Source: Sphingobium sp. | GTDB taxonomy: Bacteria > Pseudomonadota > Alphaproteobacteria > Sphingomonadales > Sphingomonadaceae | Reading direction: 5' to 3' | Assembly (NCBI GenBank): GCA_030148625.1 | Contig: JASBTC010000326.1 | Coordinates: forward strand, 1 to 21,292 | Length of the DNA stretch: 21,292 bases | Shown: positions 13,680 to 21,292 of the stretch, piece by piece | Layout of the letters: each line of letters opens with the position of its first letter | Position numbering within the stretch: the stretch's first letter is position 1 | Translations under genes and position numbers: made by a program | The notes under the pieces: generated by a model | Told to the model about the DNA's origin: nothing | Database searches by the model: none | The model's input: the letters and a program-made list of their open reading frames with translations, nothing else

Positions 13680-16673
13680 GTGAAAAAGTGGCTCGCTCTG
13701 TCGATGAGCGTGACGGCCCTGGCGGGAAGCCCCGCATCGGCTGAAACACGGCAATTCTCGGTCGACGAAGGCACGAACTTCGCGGCAGCGCTGTCGCCGG
13801 ACGGCAAGGATATCGTCATCGATCTGCAGGGCGAGCTGCGCATCCTCCCGGCGGCGGGCGGCCCGGCGCGTCTGGCCGTCAACCTGCCCGACGAGGCGCG
13901 ACTGCCCGCCTGGTCGCCCGACGGTCGCTGGATCGCCTTCCAGCATTTCTCCGCAGGGCAATGGCGGATCTTCGTGATGGCCCGCGACGGCACCGGCCTG
14001 CGCCAGCTCACCAACGGCGCCGCCGACGATCGCGAGCCCGTCTGGGCGCCGGACGGCCGTTCGATCTTGTTCAGCTCCGATCGTGCGGGCAATTTCGATA
14101 TCTGGCGGGTCGGTCTGGACGGCGGTGCGCCCGAACAGGTGACGACATCGTCGGCCGAGGAATATTTCCCCGCCATCTCGAAAAGCGGGCGGCTGGCATT
14201 CGTGTCCGCCGGCAAGGACGGCCGCAGCCTGGTCGTGCACGAGAATGGCGAAGATTGGGTGATCCTGTCGTCGAAGGACGAACTGGTCGGCCCGAACTGG
14301 AACGCCGCGGGCGACCGGCTCGCCTATGTCGAATATCGCGAGATCTACGAGGGGCGCGATGCCGGCCTGAGCGTGCTCAACCTCGTCGATCCGGCGACGG
14401 GCGAGGTGGCGCGCGGCAGCGCTTTGCGCGAGGACGTGTTCGTCGGCCGGCCGCAATGGGCGCCGGACGGGCAGCTCTTCTATACCGCCGACGGCAAGAT
14501 CCGCCTCCGCCGAGATGCGCGGGCGCGCGACATTCCCTTCACCGCGCAATTCACGGTCGAGCGCCCGGCGCCCTATCGCTTCAAGCGCCAGGATCTCCGG
14601 TCGGCGGCGGCGCAGCCGGCCAAGGGTATCATGGCGCCGGTGGTCTCGCCCGATGGACGCCAGATCGCCTTTGTCGCGTTGGGCGATATCTGGCTGCTCA
14701 CCATCGGCAAGGCCGAGCCCGAAAAACTGACCGACGATCCCTGGGTCGATATCGACCCGGCCTGGTCGCCCGACGGAAGCAAGCTCGCTTTCGTGTCGGA
14801 CCGGCGCGGCACGGGCACGATGGACGTCTATGTGCGCGACATGAAGACGGGTCGCGAGGAGCGGGTGAGCGACACCGCCGAAAGCCTGACCGCGCCCGCC
14901 TTCTCCCCCGACGGCAAGAGCCTGGCGGTGACCATGCTCAATCATGGCGACTGGCACGCCAACACGCTCCACGTCCTCGATCTCGCGACGCATGGCTTGC
15001 GCAAGCTCGACGATCCGCAATTCAAGCCCAGCGGGCCGCGCTGGCTGCCCGATGGCAGCGCGATCGCCTCGGTCGCGCTCGACTATATTTCCAAGCGCTA
15101 TCGCAAGGGGCTGAACGAGGTCCGCATGGTGCCGCTCGACGGTTCGCCCGCGCGTTTCGTCAGCCCCACACCGGGCGTCGCGCTCGGCATCCGTTCGGCG
15201 AACGGCATCACCTGGTCGCCCGACGGTCGCCAGGCCGCCTTCGTCGAGGACGGGACGCTATGGTCGGTCGCGACGTCGCCCGATGGCGGCTTCATCGGTA
15301 CGCCACGGCGATTGACCGGCGATGTCGCCGATTATCCGAGCTGGACCGGGGATTCGAGATCGATCGTTTTTGCATCGGTCGACAAGCTCAGGCGCCTGAA
15401 CATCGACGACGGATCGATCGAAGAGATTCCGTTGACGCTGAACTGGGCGCCGCGTCGCGCCAAGGGGCGCAAGGTGATCCGCGCCGGACGTCTGTTCGAT
15501 GCGGTCGCGAGCGGTTATCGCACCGATGTCGATATCCTTGTCGAAGACAATGTCATCAAGGAGATCGTCCCGCGCCGCGAACGCTGGGACGATGCCGAGA
15601 TCGTCGATGCCTCGGACAAGACGGTGATCCCCGGCCTGTTCGAGAATCACATCCATAATTTCATCATCAACGGCGAGATCACCGGCCGCGTCGCTCTGTC
15701 CTACGGCATTACCGCGATCCGCGAGCCCGGCACCGAGCCGAGCGAGGGGCGCGAGTCCAAGGAAGCCTGGGCAAGCGGGCGCCGCGTCGGGCCGCGGCTG
15801 TTCACCACCGGGCTGATCGAGGGCGGGCGGGTCTATTATCCGATGTCCTTCCCGGTGCGCTCGCCCGCCGCGCTGGAACTGGAGCTCGATCGCGCGGCGC
15901 GCTTCGACGTCGATTTCATCAAGACCTATGAGCAACTCGATGCGCCCTTCCTCAAGCGCACCATCGAATTCGCGCATGGGCTGGGCATTCCCGTCACCTC
16001 GCACGATGCCTATCCGGCGGCACGCTTCGGCGTCGACGCGGTCGAGCATCTCGGCGCGCGCGACCGTGCATCGATCGGCGACCGGCAGTCGGCGCTCGGC
16101 AACATCTACAAGGACGTCGTGCAGATCTACGCCCAGTCGGGCATGGCGGTGGTGCCGACCGCGATCGGCGGTTCGATGCGCACCGGCGGCTATTATCTGC
16201 AGCAGGCGGGGCGCTCGATGCTCGATCTGCCGCAGATGCGGCTGCTGCCCGAACGTTTCCGCAATTCACCGCAGATCGCGGGCGCGGTCGTACCGGGCAA
16301 GTCGACGTTCGATCCGAAGCTGCTCGCGGATTCGACGGGCGCGCTTCGCACGCTGATCGCCGCAGGCGTGCCGATACCGACGGGCACCGATACCGCTTTT
16401 TACAATATCGGTTTCGGCGTGTTCGGAGAGCTTTGCTATTATGTCGATGCCGGGCTGACACCGGCGCAGGCGATCCGCCAGGCGACGATCGAATCCGCGA
16501 AACTCAACCATGTCGAGGATCTGCTCGGCTCGATCGAGCCGGGCAAGCTGGCGGACATGGTGATCCTCTCGGGCGATCCGCTCGCCCGCATCACCGATCT
16601 CGTCAACGTGTCCGCCGTCGTTCGGGACGGGGAACTCTACACACTCGACCGGCTGCTGGCCGGACCGCGCTGA
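13680..16673 (+). CDS. Exported TolB-like propeller fused to amidohydrolase (paralogue 1)
   Basis: 997 residues from GTG 13680, which has GGAGGG (13669-13674) upstream and begins directly with a signal peptide ending ASA at 19-21; ATG 13650 lacks a ribosome site. Residues about 30-580 are PD40/WD40-like TolB-type repeats (AWSPDG, VWAPDG, QWAPDG, AFSPDG, TWSPDG). Residues about 598-990 are a metal-dependent amidohydrolase: HIH (His657, His659), Lys748 (FIKTYEQ, probably carboxylated), His775 (SHDAYPA), His790 (VEHLG) and Asp904 (TGTDTA), all ligands present. It should hydrolyse an amide, cyclic amide or ester in the periplasm, the propeller perhaps binding or gating substrate. A close relative follows in tandem 8 nt downstream. 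Substrate unknown. Confidence 0.92.
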   Translation: MKKWLALSMSVTALAGSPASAETRQFSVDEGTNFAAALSPDGKDIVIDLQGELRILPAAGGPARLAVNLPDEARLPAWSPDGRWIAFQHFSAGQWRIFVMARDGTGLRQLTNGAADDREPVWAPDGRSILFSSDRAGNFDIWRVGLDGGAPEQVTTSSAEEYFPAISKSGRLAFVSAGKDGRSLVVHENGEDWVILSSKDELVGPNWNAAGDRLAYVEYREIYEGRDAGLSVLNLVDPATGEVARGSALREDVFVGRPQWAPDGQLFYTADGKIRLRRDARARDIPFTAQFTVERPAPYRFKRQDLRSAAAQPAKGIMAPVVSPDGRQIAFVALGDIWLLTIGKAEPEKLTDDPWVDIDPAWSPDGSKLAFVSDRRGTGTMDVYVRDMKTGREERVSDTAESLTAPAFSPDGKSLAVTMLNHGDWHANTLHVLDLATHGLRKLDDPQFKPSGPRWLPDGSAIASVALDYISKRYRKGLNEVRMVPLDGSPARFVSPTPGVALGIRSANGITWSPDGRQAAFVEDGTLWSVATSPDGGFIGTPRRLTGDVADYPSWTGDSRSIVFASVDKLRRLNIDDGSIEEIPLTLNWAPRRAKGRKVIRAGRLFDAVASGYRTDVDILVEDNVIKEIVPRRERWDDAEIVDASDKTVIPGLFENHIHNFIINGEITGRVALSYGITAIREPGTEPSEGRESKEAWASGRRVGPRLFTTGLIEGGRVYYPMSFPVRSPAALELELDRAARFDVDFIKTYEQLDAPFLKRTIEFAHGLGIPVTSHDAYPAARFGVDAVEHLGARDRASIGDRQSALGNIYKDVVQIYAQSGMAVVPTAIGGSMRTGGYYLQQAGRSMLDLPQMRLLPERFRNSPQIAGAVVPGKSTFDPKLLADSTGALRTLIAAGVPIPTGTDTAFYNIGFGVFGELCYYVDAGLTPAQAIRQATIESAKLNHVEDLLGSIEPGKLADMVILSGDPLARITDLVNVSAVVRDGELYTLDRLLAGPR

Positions 16674-16681
16674 AGGGGGCG

Positions 16682-19600
16682 ATGATGCGCAAGACATTCA
16701 AGCTGCTGCTGCCGAGCCTGATCGCGATGGCGGCGTGCCCCGCACTGGCCAGGCCGGTTTCGTTCGAAGCCCGCGAAGGCACCAATTTCGCGGTCGCGGC
16801 GTCGCTCGATCGTTCGGCGATCGCGCTCGACCTGCAGGGGCGGATCTGGGTGCTGCCGTTCAAGGGTGGCACCGCCCGGCCGATCACGCCGGTGATGGAC
16901 GAGGCGCGCTTCGCCGCCTGGTCGCCCGACGGTAAATGGCTCGCCTATCAATATTATCGTGACGGCGGCTGGCACATCTGGATCAGCCGTCCCGACGGCA
17001 GCGACCAGCGCCAGCTAACCTTCGGCACCAGCGACGATCGTGAGCCGCGCTGGAGCGCCGACGGCCGCGCGATCCTGTTCGGATCGGATCGCGCCGACGG
17101 CTTCGACATCTGGCGCGTCGATGTGGCGACCGGTGTTATCGCCAAATACAGCCCGGCGTCGAGCGATCCCGCGCGCGAGGAATATTATCCTGATGCCTCG
17201 CCCGATGGCCGCAGCATCGCCTATATCGCCGCTGTCGGCCGCGGGCAGAGCCTGGTGGTCGAGACCGATGGCCAGGCACGCACGCTGCTGACGGTCGAGG
17301 GCGACGATCTCGCCTTGCCGCGCTGGAGCGGCGATGGCGCGCGCATCGCCATCAACCGCTACAATGAGGATCGCGCCGAAAGCGCGCTCCAGATCGTCGA
17401 TGTCGCGACCGGTGCGATCGTACGCGGTGACGATGCCCGTGAGGACCTGTTTCCGACCGGGGCCTCCTGGCTGGACGGCGATCGGCTCGCTTACGCTGCC
17501 GACGGGCGGATCAAGATTCGCCGTATCGGCGGCGATGCCTCGGTCGTGCCCTTCCGCGCGCGCTTCGACGTGGTGTCGCGGCCCGACCATCCCAAGCGCC
17601 GTTTCGATCTGAGCGCGACGGGACCGCGGGCGGTGAAAGGCATCATGCGTCCGCGCGTGTCGCCCGACGGCAAGGCGATCCTCTTCACCGCGCTCGGCGA
17701 TCTGTGGCAGCTCGATATCGGCAATCCCAAACCCCGCAAGCTGACCGACGATGCCTATCTCGACGTCGATCCCGCCTGGTCGCCTGACGGCCGGACGATC
17801 GCCTATCTGTCCGATCGCCGCGGCGTCGGGACGACCGATCTCTATCTGCGCGATGTCGCGACGGGCAAGGAACGCCGGCTCACCGAAACCTCGGACGATC
17901 TGATGCAGCCCGTCTGGTCCCCGGACGGCAGGAGCATCGCGGTGTTCATGCGCGACGCCAATGACTGGCATGCCGCGCGGCTTCACATCGTCGATGCCGC
18001 GAAGGGCACGCTGCGCAAGGTCCATGATGGCCTGTTCCTGCCCTCCACGCCGACCTGGTCGCCCGACGGCAAGGCGATCGTCACGCTGGCGCTGCGCACG
18101 CCGGGCAAACGGTTCCGCAAGGGCTACAACCAGTTCATGACGATCGACGTCGCGACCGGTGCGACGCGCTTCTCGACGCCCGACAAGAGCCGGTCGGTCT
18201 CCGCGCGTAGCCAGACCGCACCCGCCTGGTCGCCCGATGGCGGCAGGATTGCCTATCTGCACCAGGGTGTGTTGTGGACGGTGGCGGTCGATGCGCGCGG
18301 CGACATGGTCGAGGCGCCGGTGCAACTGACGCGCGACTATGCCAGCTATCCCAGCTGGAGCGGGGATTCTCGATCGATCGTCTATCTCGACGGCACCGCG
18401 TTCAAACGCATCTCGCTCGTCGACGGCGCGATCGAGAATATCCCGTTCGAGCTGAGCTGGAGCCGGAAGGCGGAGGCGCAGCGCACCGTCATCCAGGCCG
18501 GGCGCGTGTTCGACGCGGTCAGCGCGGGGTATCGCCGCGATGTCGATATCGTGATCGACGACAACCGGATCACCGAGATCGTGCCGCGCCGCGCCGATTG
18601 GCCGGGCGCACGCATCGTCGACGCGGTGGGCAAGACCGTCATTCCTGGCCTGATCCAGACGCATGTCCATCATTTCGTCAGCGACGGGGAGGGGCCTGGA
18701 CGGACCTGGCTGTCGTTCGGCGTCACCTCGGTCCGCGAGCCGGGGGCCGAGCCATATGAGGCGCTGGAACGGCGCGAGGCCTGGGCCAGCGGCCGCCGCC
18801 TCGGGCCACGCCAATTCTATTCGGTGATCCTGGAGGGCGACCGGCTTTACTACTGGATGAATATCGGCGTCGGGCCCGACGCGCAGCTCGACATGGAATT
18901 GCAGCGCGCGCTGACGCTCGATTACGATTTCATCAAAACCTATGAGACGATGACGCACGAGGTTCAGCGCCGCATCGTCGATTTCTCGCATCGCAACGGT
19001 CTGATGGTCGCCTCGCATGAGCTCTATCCCGCCGCGACCCTCGGCGTCGATGCGATCGAACATATGGGCACGCGCGATCGGATGCAGTTCGCCGATCGCA
19101 TCTCGATGCACAATCGCGCCTATGACGATGTCGTGAAGCTCATGACATCGTCGGGCATGTATATCAGCCCGACTTCGGGCGGACGGCTGCCGGGAACCAG
19201 CTTCACTTACCAGATGCGCAAGCTGCCTGGGCTGCTCGACCTGCCTCAGCTCAAGGCGTTCCCGCCGCGCTATATCTCGGCCTATAAGCGCGCGATGGCC
19301 TATTTCGAAAAGGCGCATGGCGATCGTGCGGCAGAGGCTGCGCGCGACGAACTCGCGACGCTCAAGACCTTCAGCGATCGGGGCGTCGTCATCGGCGCTG
19401 GCACTGACGGCGGCACAGTCAGCTATGGTTTTGGCGAGATCGCGGAGGTCATGCATCTTGCCGAGGCCTATGGCGCGGAAAAGGCGCTGCGCTCGGCAAC
19501 CATCGAGGGCGCGCGCATCCTGGGCGCCGATGCGCAGCTCGGCACGATCGAACCGGGCAAGCTCGCCGATCTGGTGGTGATCGACGGCGATCCGCTCGCC

Positions 19601-19699
19601 GATATCCGCGACCTGCTCAAAGTCGACACGGTCATTCGCGATGGGCAGCCAATTGCGCTTGCCGAATTGCTGGCCAAGCCCGGAGCCGAAGCGAAATGA
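16682..19699 (+). CDS. Exported TolB-like propeller fused to amidohydrolase (paralogue 2)
   Basis: 1005 residues from ATG 16682; the adjacent ATG 16685 is better spaced from AAGGGGG (16673-16679) and may be the true start. A signal peptide ends near ALA (21-23). PD40-type repeats fill about residues 30-590 (AWSPDG, AWSPDG, VWSPDG, TWSPDG, AWSPDG). The amidohydrolase domain follows with His661 and His663 (THVHHF), Lys752 (FIKTYET), His779 (SHELYPA), His794 (IEHMG) and Asp909 (GAGTDGG). It is similar to the preceding gene over its whole length, so the pair arose by duplication. The stretch between the last His and the Asp differs and is longer here, containing a helical charged segment (YFEKAHGDRAAEAARDEL), which may reflect a different substrate. 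Its stop overlaps the MFS start (ATGA). Confidence 0.92.
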   Translation: MMRKTFKLLLPSLIAMAACPALARPVSFEAREGTNFAVAASLDRSAIALDLQGRIWVLPFKGGTARPITPVMDEARFAAWSPDGKWLAYQYYRDGGWHIWISRPDGSDQRQLTFGTSDDREPRWSADGRAILFGSDRADGFDIWRVDVATGVIAKYSPASSDPAREEYYPDASPDGRSIAYIAAVGRGQSLVVETDGQARTLLTVEGDDLALPRWSGDGARIAINRYNEDRAESALQIVDVATGAIVRGDDAREDLFPTGASWLDGDRLAYAADGRIKIRRIGGDASVVPFRARFDVVSRPDHPKRRFDLSATGPRAVKGIMRPRVSPDGKAILFTALGDLWQLDIGNPKPRKLTDDAYLDVDPAWSPDGRTIAYLSDRRGVGTTDLYLRDVATGKERRLTETSDDLMQPVWSPDGRSIAVFMRDANDWHAARLHIVDAAKGTLRKVHDGLFLPSTPTWSPDGKAIVTLALRTPGKRFRKGYNQFMTIDVATGATRFSTPDKSRSVSARSQTAPAWSPDGGRIAYLHQGVLWTVAVDARGDMVEAPVQLTRDYASYPSWSGDSRSIVYLDGTAFKRISLVDGAIENIPFELSWSRKAEAQRTVIQAGRVFDAVSAGYRRDVDIVIDDNRITEIVPRRADWPGARIVDAVGKTVIPGLIQTHVHHFVSDGEGPGRTWLSFGVTSVREPGAEPYEALERREAWASGRRLGPRQFYSVILEGDRLYYWMNIGVGPDAQLDMELQRALTLDYDFIKTYETMTHEVQRRIVDFSHRNGLMVASHELYPAATLGVDAIEHMGTRDRMQFADRISMHNRAYDDVVKLMTSSGMYISPTSGGRLPGTSFTYQMRKLPGLLDLPQLKAFPPRYISAYKRAMAYFEKAHGDRAAEAARDELATLKTFSDRGVVIGAGTDGGTVSYGFGEIAEVMHLAEAYGAEKALRSATIEGARILGADAQLGTIEPGKLADLVVIDGDPLADIRDLLKVDTVIRDGQPIALAELLAKPGAEAK

Positions 19700-21036
19700 C
19701 GACCGGCACACCATCCACCCTCGACGTGGTCGAGGCCATCGATGCCGCCCCGATCGGTGCCCTGCAGATCCGGGTTTTCCTGCTCTGCGCACTGGTCGCG
19801 ATGCTCGACGGCTTCGACACCCAGTCGATCGCCTTCGTCGTACCGGTGATCGCGTCCGATTGGGGGATCGACGGCAGGACTTTTGGTCCCGTCTTCAGCG
19901 CCGCTCTTGCCGGATTGATGATCGGTCAACTGGTTCTCAGCCGGCTTTCAGACCGGATCGGGCGGCGCAAGACGATCATCCTGAGCACCGCCATCTTCGG
20001 CGCGCTGACACTGGCGACCGCCTTTGCCCAGGATTGGTGGACCTTGCTGACATTGCGCTTTCTGGCGGGCCTCGGGCTGGGCGGCGCGATTCCGAACATC
20101 ATGGCCATGACGTCCGAATTCGCGCCGCGCCGTGTGCGGTCGATGATGATTGCCACTGCCTTTGGCGGCTTCCCATTGGGCGCAGTGCTTGGCGGGTTTC
20201 TGAGCATCCGGCTGATCGGTGATTTCGGCTGGGAGGCGGTTTTCATCGCGGGCGGGGCCGCGCCATTGCTGTTGGTGCCGATATTGCTGTGGCTGCTTCC
20301 GGAATCGCCTCGCTTCCTGCTGCGGAGCGACACCGAAGAACACGCGTTGCGACGGGTGATGGACGCGATCCGTCCCGGTGGCGTAGCGCCTGGAACGCGT
20401 TTTGTCGCGGACGAGCCGGTCGTGTCGCATTCGGGGTTCGCCGCGCTTTTCCGCGACGGACGCGCGTTGAGCACGTCGCTGTTATGGGCGGTGTTCTTCA
20501 TGAGCCTGCTCATCATCTATTTCCTGATGAGCTGGCTGCCGTTGATCGTGAAGGAGCGGGGGCTGCCAATCGACATGGCCATAACGGCGGCGATTGCTCT
20601 CAACCTTGGCGGCGCGTTCGGCGGTGTCGTGCTGGGCCGGATGATCGATCAATTCGCGCCATATGCCGTGCTGGCCGTCGCCTATGTCGTCGGCGCGGCT
20701 GCGATCGTCGCGCTCGGCGCCTCGGGGGCGGTCGCCACGCTGATCCTGCCGATCGCCTTTGTCGCCGGCTTTTGCACGATCGGAACGCAGACCGGACTGA
20801 GCGCCTTCACGACGAACCTCTATCCCACCGATCTGCGGTCGACCGGGATCGGCACCGCGCTGGCGGTGGGGCGTATCGGCTCGATCGTGGGGCCAACCGC
20901 GGGCGGTGCGCTGATGGCGGCGGGCAGGCCCGTCGGCGAAGTGTTCATGGTGGTCGCGGTGCCGCCGATCTTCGCCGCGCTCATCCTGCTCGTTTTCGGG
21001 CTAGCGCTGCGCCGCCGTGAATGCGCCGCGACATAG
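19696..21036 (+). CDS. MFS transporter, aromatic acid:H+ symporter (AAHS) type
   Basis: 446 residues from ATG 19696, overlapping the upstream stop by 4 nt. About twelve hydrophobic segments are visible, with a central loop near residues 210-250. The first helix carries DGFDTQSIAFVVPVI (38-52), the DGxD signature of PcaK/BenK-like aromatic acid transporters, and loop 2-3 has SRLSDRIGRRK (82-92), the MFS A-motif. A matching LGRMIDQFAP lies in the second half. It probably imports an aromatic or related carboxylic acid with protons across the inner membrane, which fits the dioxygenase upstream. Being last in the unit and coupled to an exported hydrolase, it would take up the hydrolysis product (inference). 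Confidence 0.93.
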   Translation: MTTGTPSTLDVVEAIDAAPIGALQIRVFLLCALVAMLDGFDTQSIAFVVPVIASDWGIDGRTFGPVFSAALAGLMIGQLVLSRLSDRIGRRKTIILSTAIFGALTLATAFAQDWWTLLTLRFLAGLGLGGAIPNIMAMTSEFAPRRVRSMMIATAFGGFPLGAVLGGFLSIRLIGDFGWEAVFIAGGAAPLLLVPILLWLLPESPRFLLRSDTEEHALRRVMDAIRPGGVAPGTRFVADEPVVSHSGFAALFRDGRALSTSLLWAVFFMSLLIIYFLMSWLPLIVKERGLPIDMAITAAIALNLGGAFGGVVLGRMIDQFAPYAVLAVAYVVGAAAIVALGASGAVATLILPIAFVAGFCTIGTQTGLSAFTTNLYPTDLRSTGIGTALAVGRIGSIVGPTAGGALMAAGRPVGEVFMVVAVPPIFAALILLVFGLALRRRECAAT

Positions 21037-21044
21037 GGGCAGCT

Positions 21045-21292
21045 TTACCCTTCGATCGTCACCGTCGCGGGATGATGCTTGTCGAGATGCCGCTTGATGA
21101 TCCGCAGGTTTTTCGTGTTCGAGCGGAATAGGAAGTCGAACAGATCGCCTGCGACGGGGATGGCGCCGAGCAATGTATCGATGCCGACATTGGCCGCCAT
21201 CCGCGTGAGCTGAAGCTTCGACACGCCCAGATTGCGGGCTTCCCAGACGATCCAGGCGCCCAGCGCCGCGGTCAGCACGTCACCGACGATCG
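21045..21292 (-). CDS. DUF4112 family protein, C-terminal part (partial)
   Basis: The frame is open to the right edge of the window and stops at 21045, giving about 82 residues of a protein whose start lies outside. The segment LTAALGAWIVWEARNLGVSK, then LTRMAANVGIDTLLGAIPVAGDLFDFLFRSNTKNLRI, is the pattern of DUF4112 proteins: short hydrophobic stretches with conserved IP.GD motifs. Function is unknown, possibly membrane-associated. A GTG at 21278 could be read as a start, but the family extends N-terminally and the frame continues (IVGDVLTAALG). It is convergent with the MFS gene, only 8 nt apart, and probably not part of the catabolic island. Confidence 0.82.
   Translation of the reverse strand, partial: IVGDVLTAALGAWIVWEARNLGVSKLQLTRMAANVGIDTLLGAIPVAGDLFDFLFRSNTKNLRIIKRHLDKHHPATVTIEG

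Noticed and set aside
12017..14215. 732-aa open frame on the minus strand
   Set aside because: It is antisense to the receptor and first amidohydrolase, both of which have clear family motifs; the frame shows none.
17015..19792. 925-aa open frame on the minus strand
   Set aside because: It lies wholly antisense to the second propeller-amidohydrolase, has no recognisable domain and is rich in Arg/Ala/Asp as expected of a GC-rich shadow frame.
21033..21052. AGGG...CCCT hairpin between the MFS and DUF4112 stops as a terminator
   Set aside because: Only a 4-bp stem with a 9-nt loop and no T-tract; too weak to call.
1..21292. Mobile element, prophage, CRISPR or defence system
   Set aside because: No transposase, integrase, phage, Cas or toxin-antitoxin gene, no regularly spaced repeats and no tRNA-flanked att sites were seen.

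Overview
The window is GC-rich, tightly packed chromosomal DNA of Sphingomonas/Sphingobium/Novosphingobium type (Alphaproteobacteria). Pointers are the TonB-dependent receptor, the signal-peptide-bearing propeller-amidohydrolase proteins, the LVIVD-repeat protein, the overlapping ATGA gene junctions and a degenerate inverted repeat of the 'CGTCATTGCGAG' kind. The genus is inferred from style, not shown. I see no rRNA, tRNA, CRISPR array, insertion sequence or phage gene.

Layout. (1) 1-1887, plus strand: end of nadA, an unknown 263-aa protein and nadC, i.e. NAD biosynthesis housekeeping. (2) 1918-4897, minus strand: a three-gene unit read ridA-like > LVIVD-repeat secreted protein > LysR regulator. 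(3) 5056-6111, plus strand: a LacI-family regulator divergent from unit 2. (4) 6138-6217: an 80-bp imperfect inverted repeat between convergent genes. (5) 6240-8523, minus strand: zinc-less MDR oxidoreductase > metal-ligand-less cupin > signal-less SBP-fold protein, joined by ATGA overlaps. (6) 8804-21036, plus strand: one long unit with an intradiol (hydroxyquinol 1,2-dioxygenase-like) dioxygenase, an SDR, a BKACE/DUF849 enzyme, a TonB-dependent receptor, two tandem propeller-amidohydrolases and an AAHS-type MFS transporter. (7) 21045-end, minus strand: the C-terminal part of a DUF4112 protein.

Units 2-6 look like one catabolic island for an aromatic compound. The receptor would bring a substrate across the outer membrane, the two secreted amidohydrolases would hydrolyse it in the periplasm, and the AAHS transporter would carry the aromatic acid inside. 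The dioxygenase would open the ring, reductases would follow, and BKACE could cleave a beta-keto acid with acetyl-CoA. That order is inference. No ring hydroxylase, classical maleylacetate reductase, 3-oxoadipate CoA-transferase or thiolase is present in the window.

A regulatory thread ties the island together. The palindrome CAATCGATTG, of the shape LacI-family proteins bind, occurs in both divergent promoter regions (4949-4961 and 8669-8682) and a third time inside the SDR gene (9938-9951). Each divergent region also holds a second 6-2-6 inverted repeat with the shared pattern ANTCGNTCGANT (4927-4942 and 8720-8733). Together these suggest a local LacI regulon with a possible second regulator, perhaps the LysR protein.
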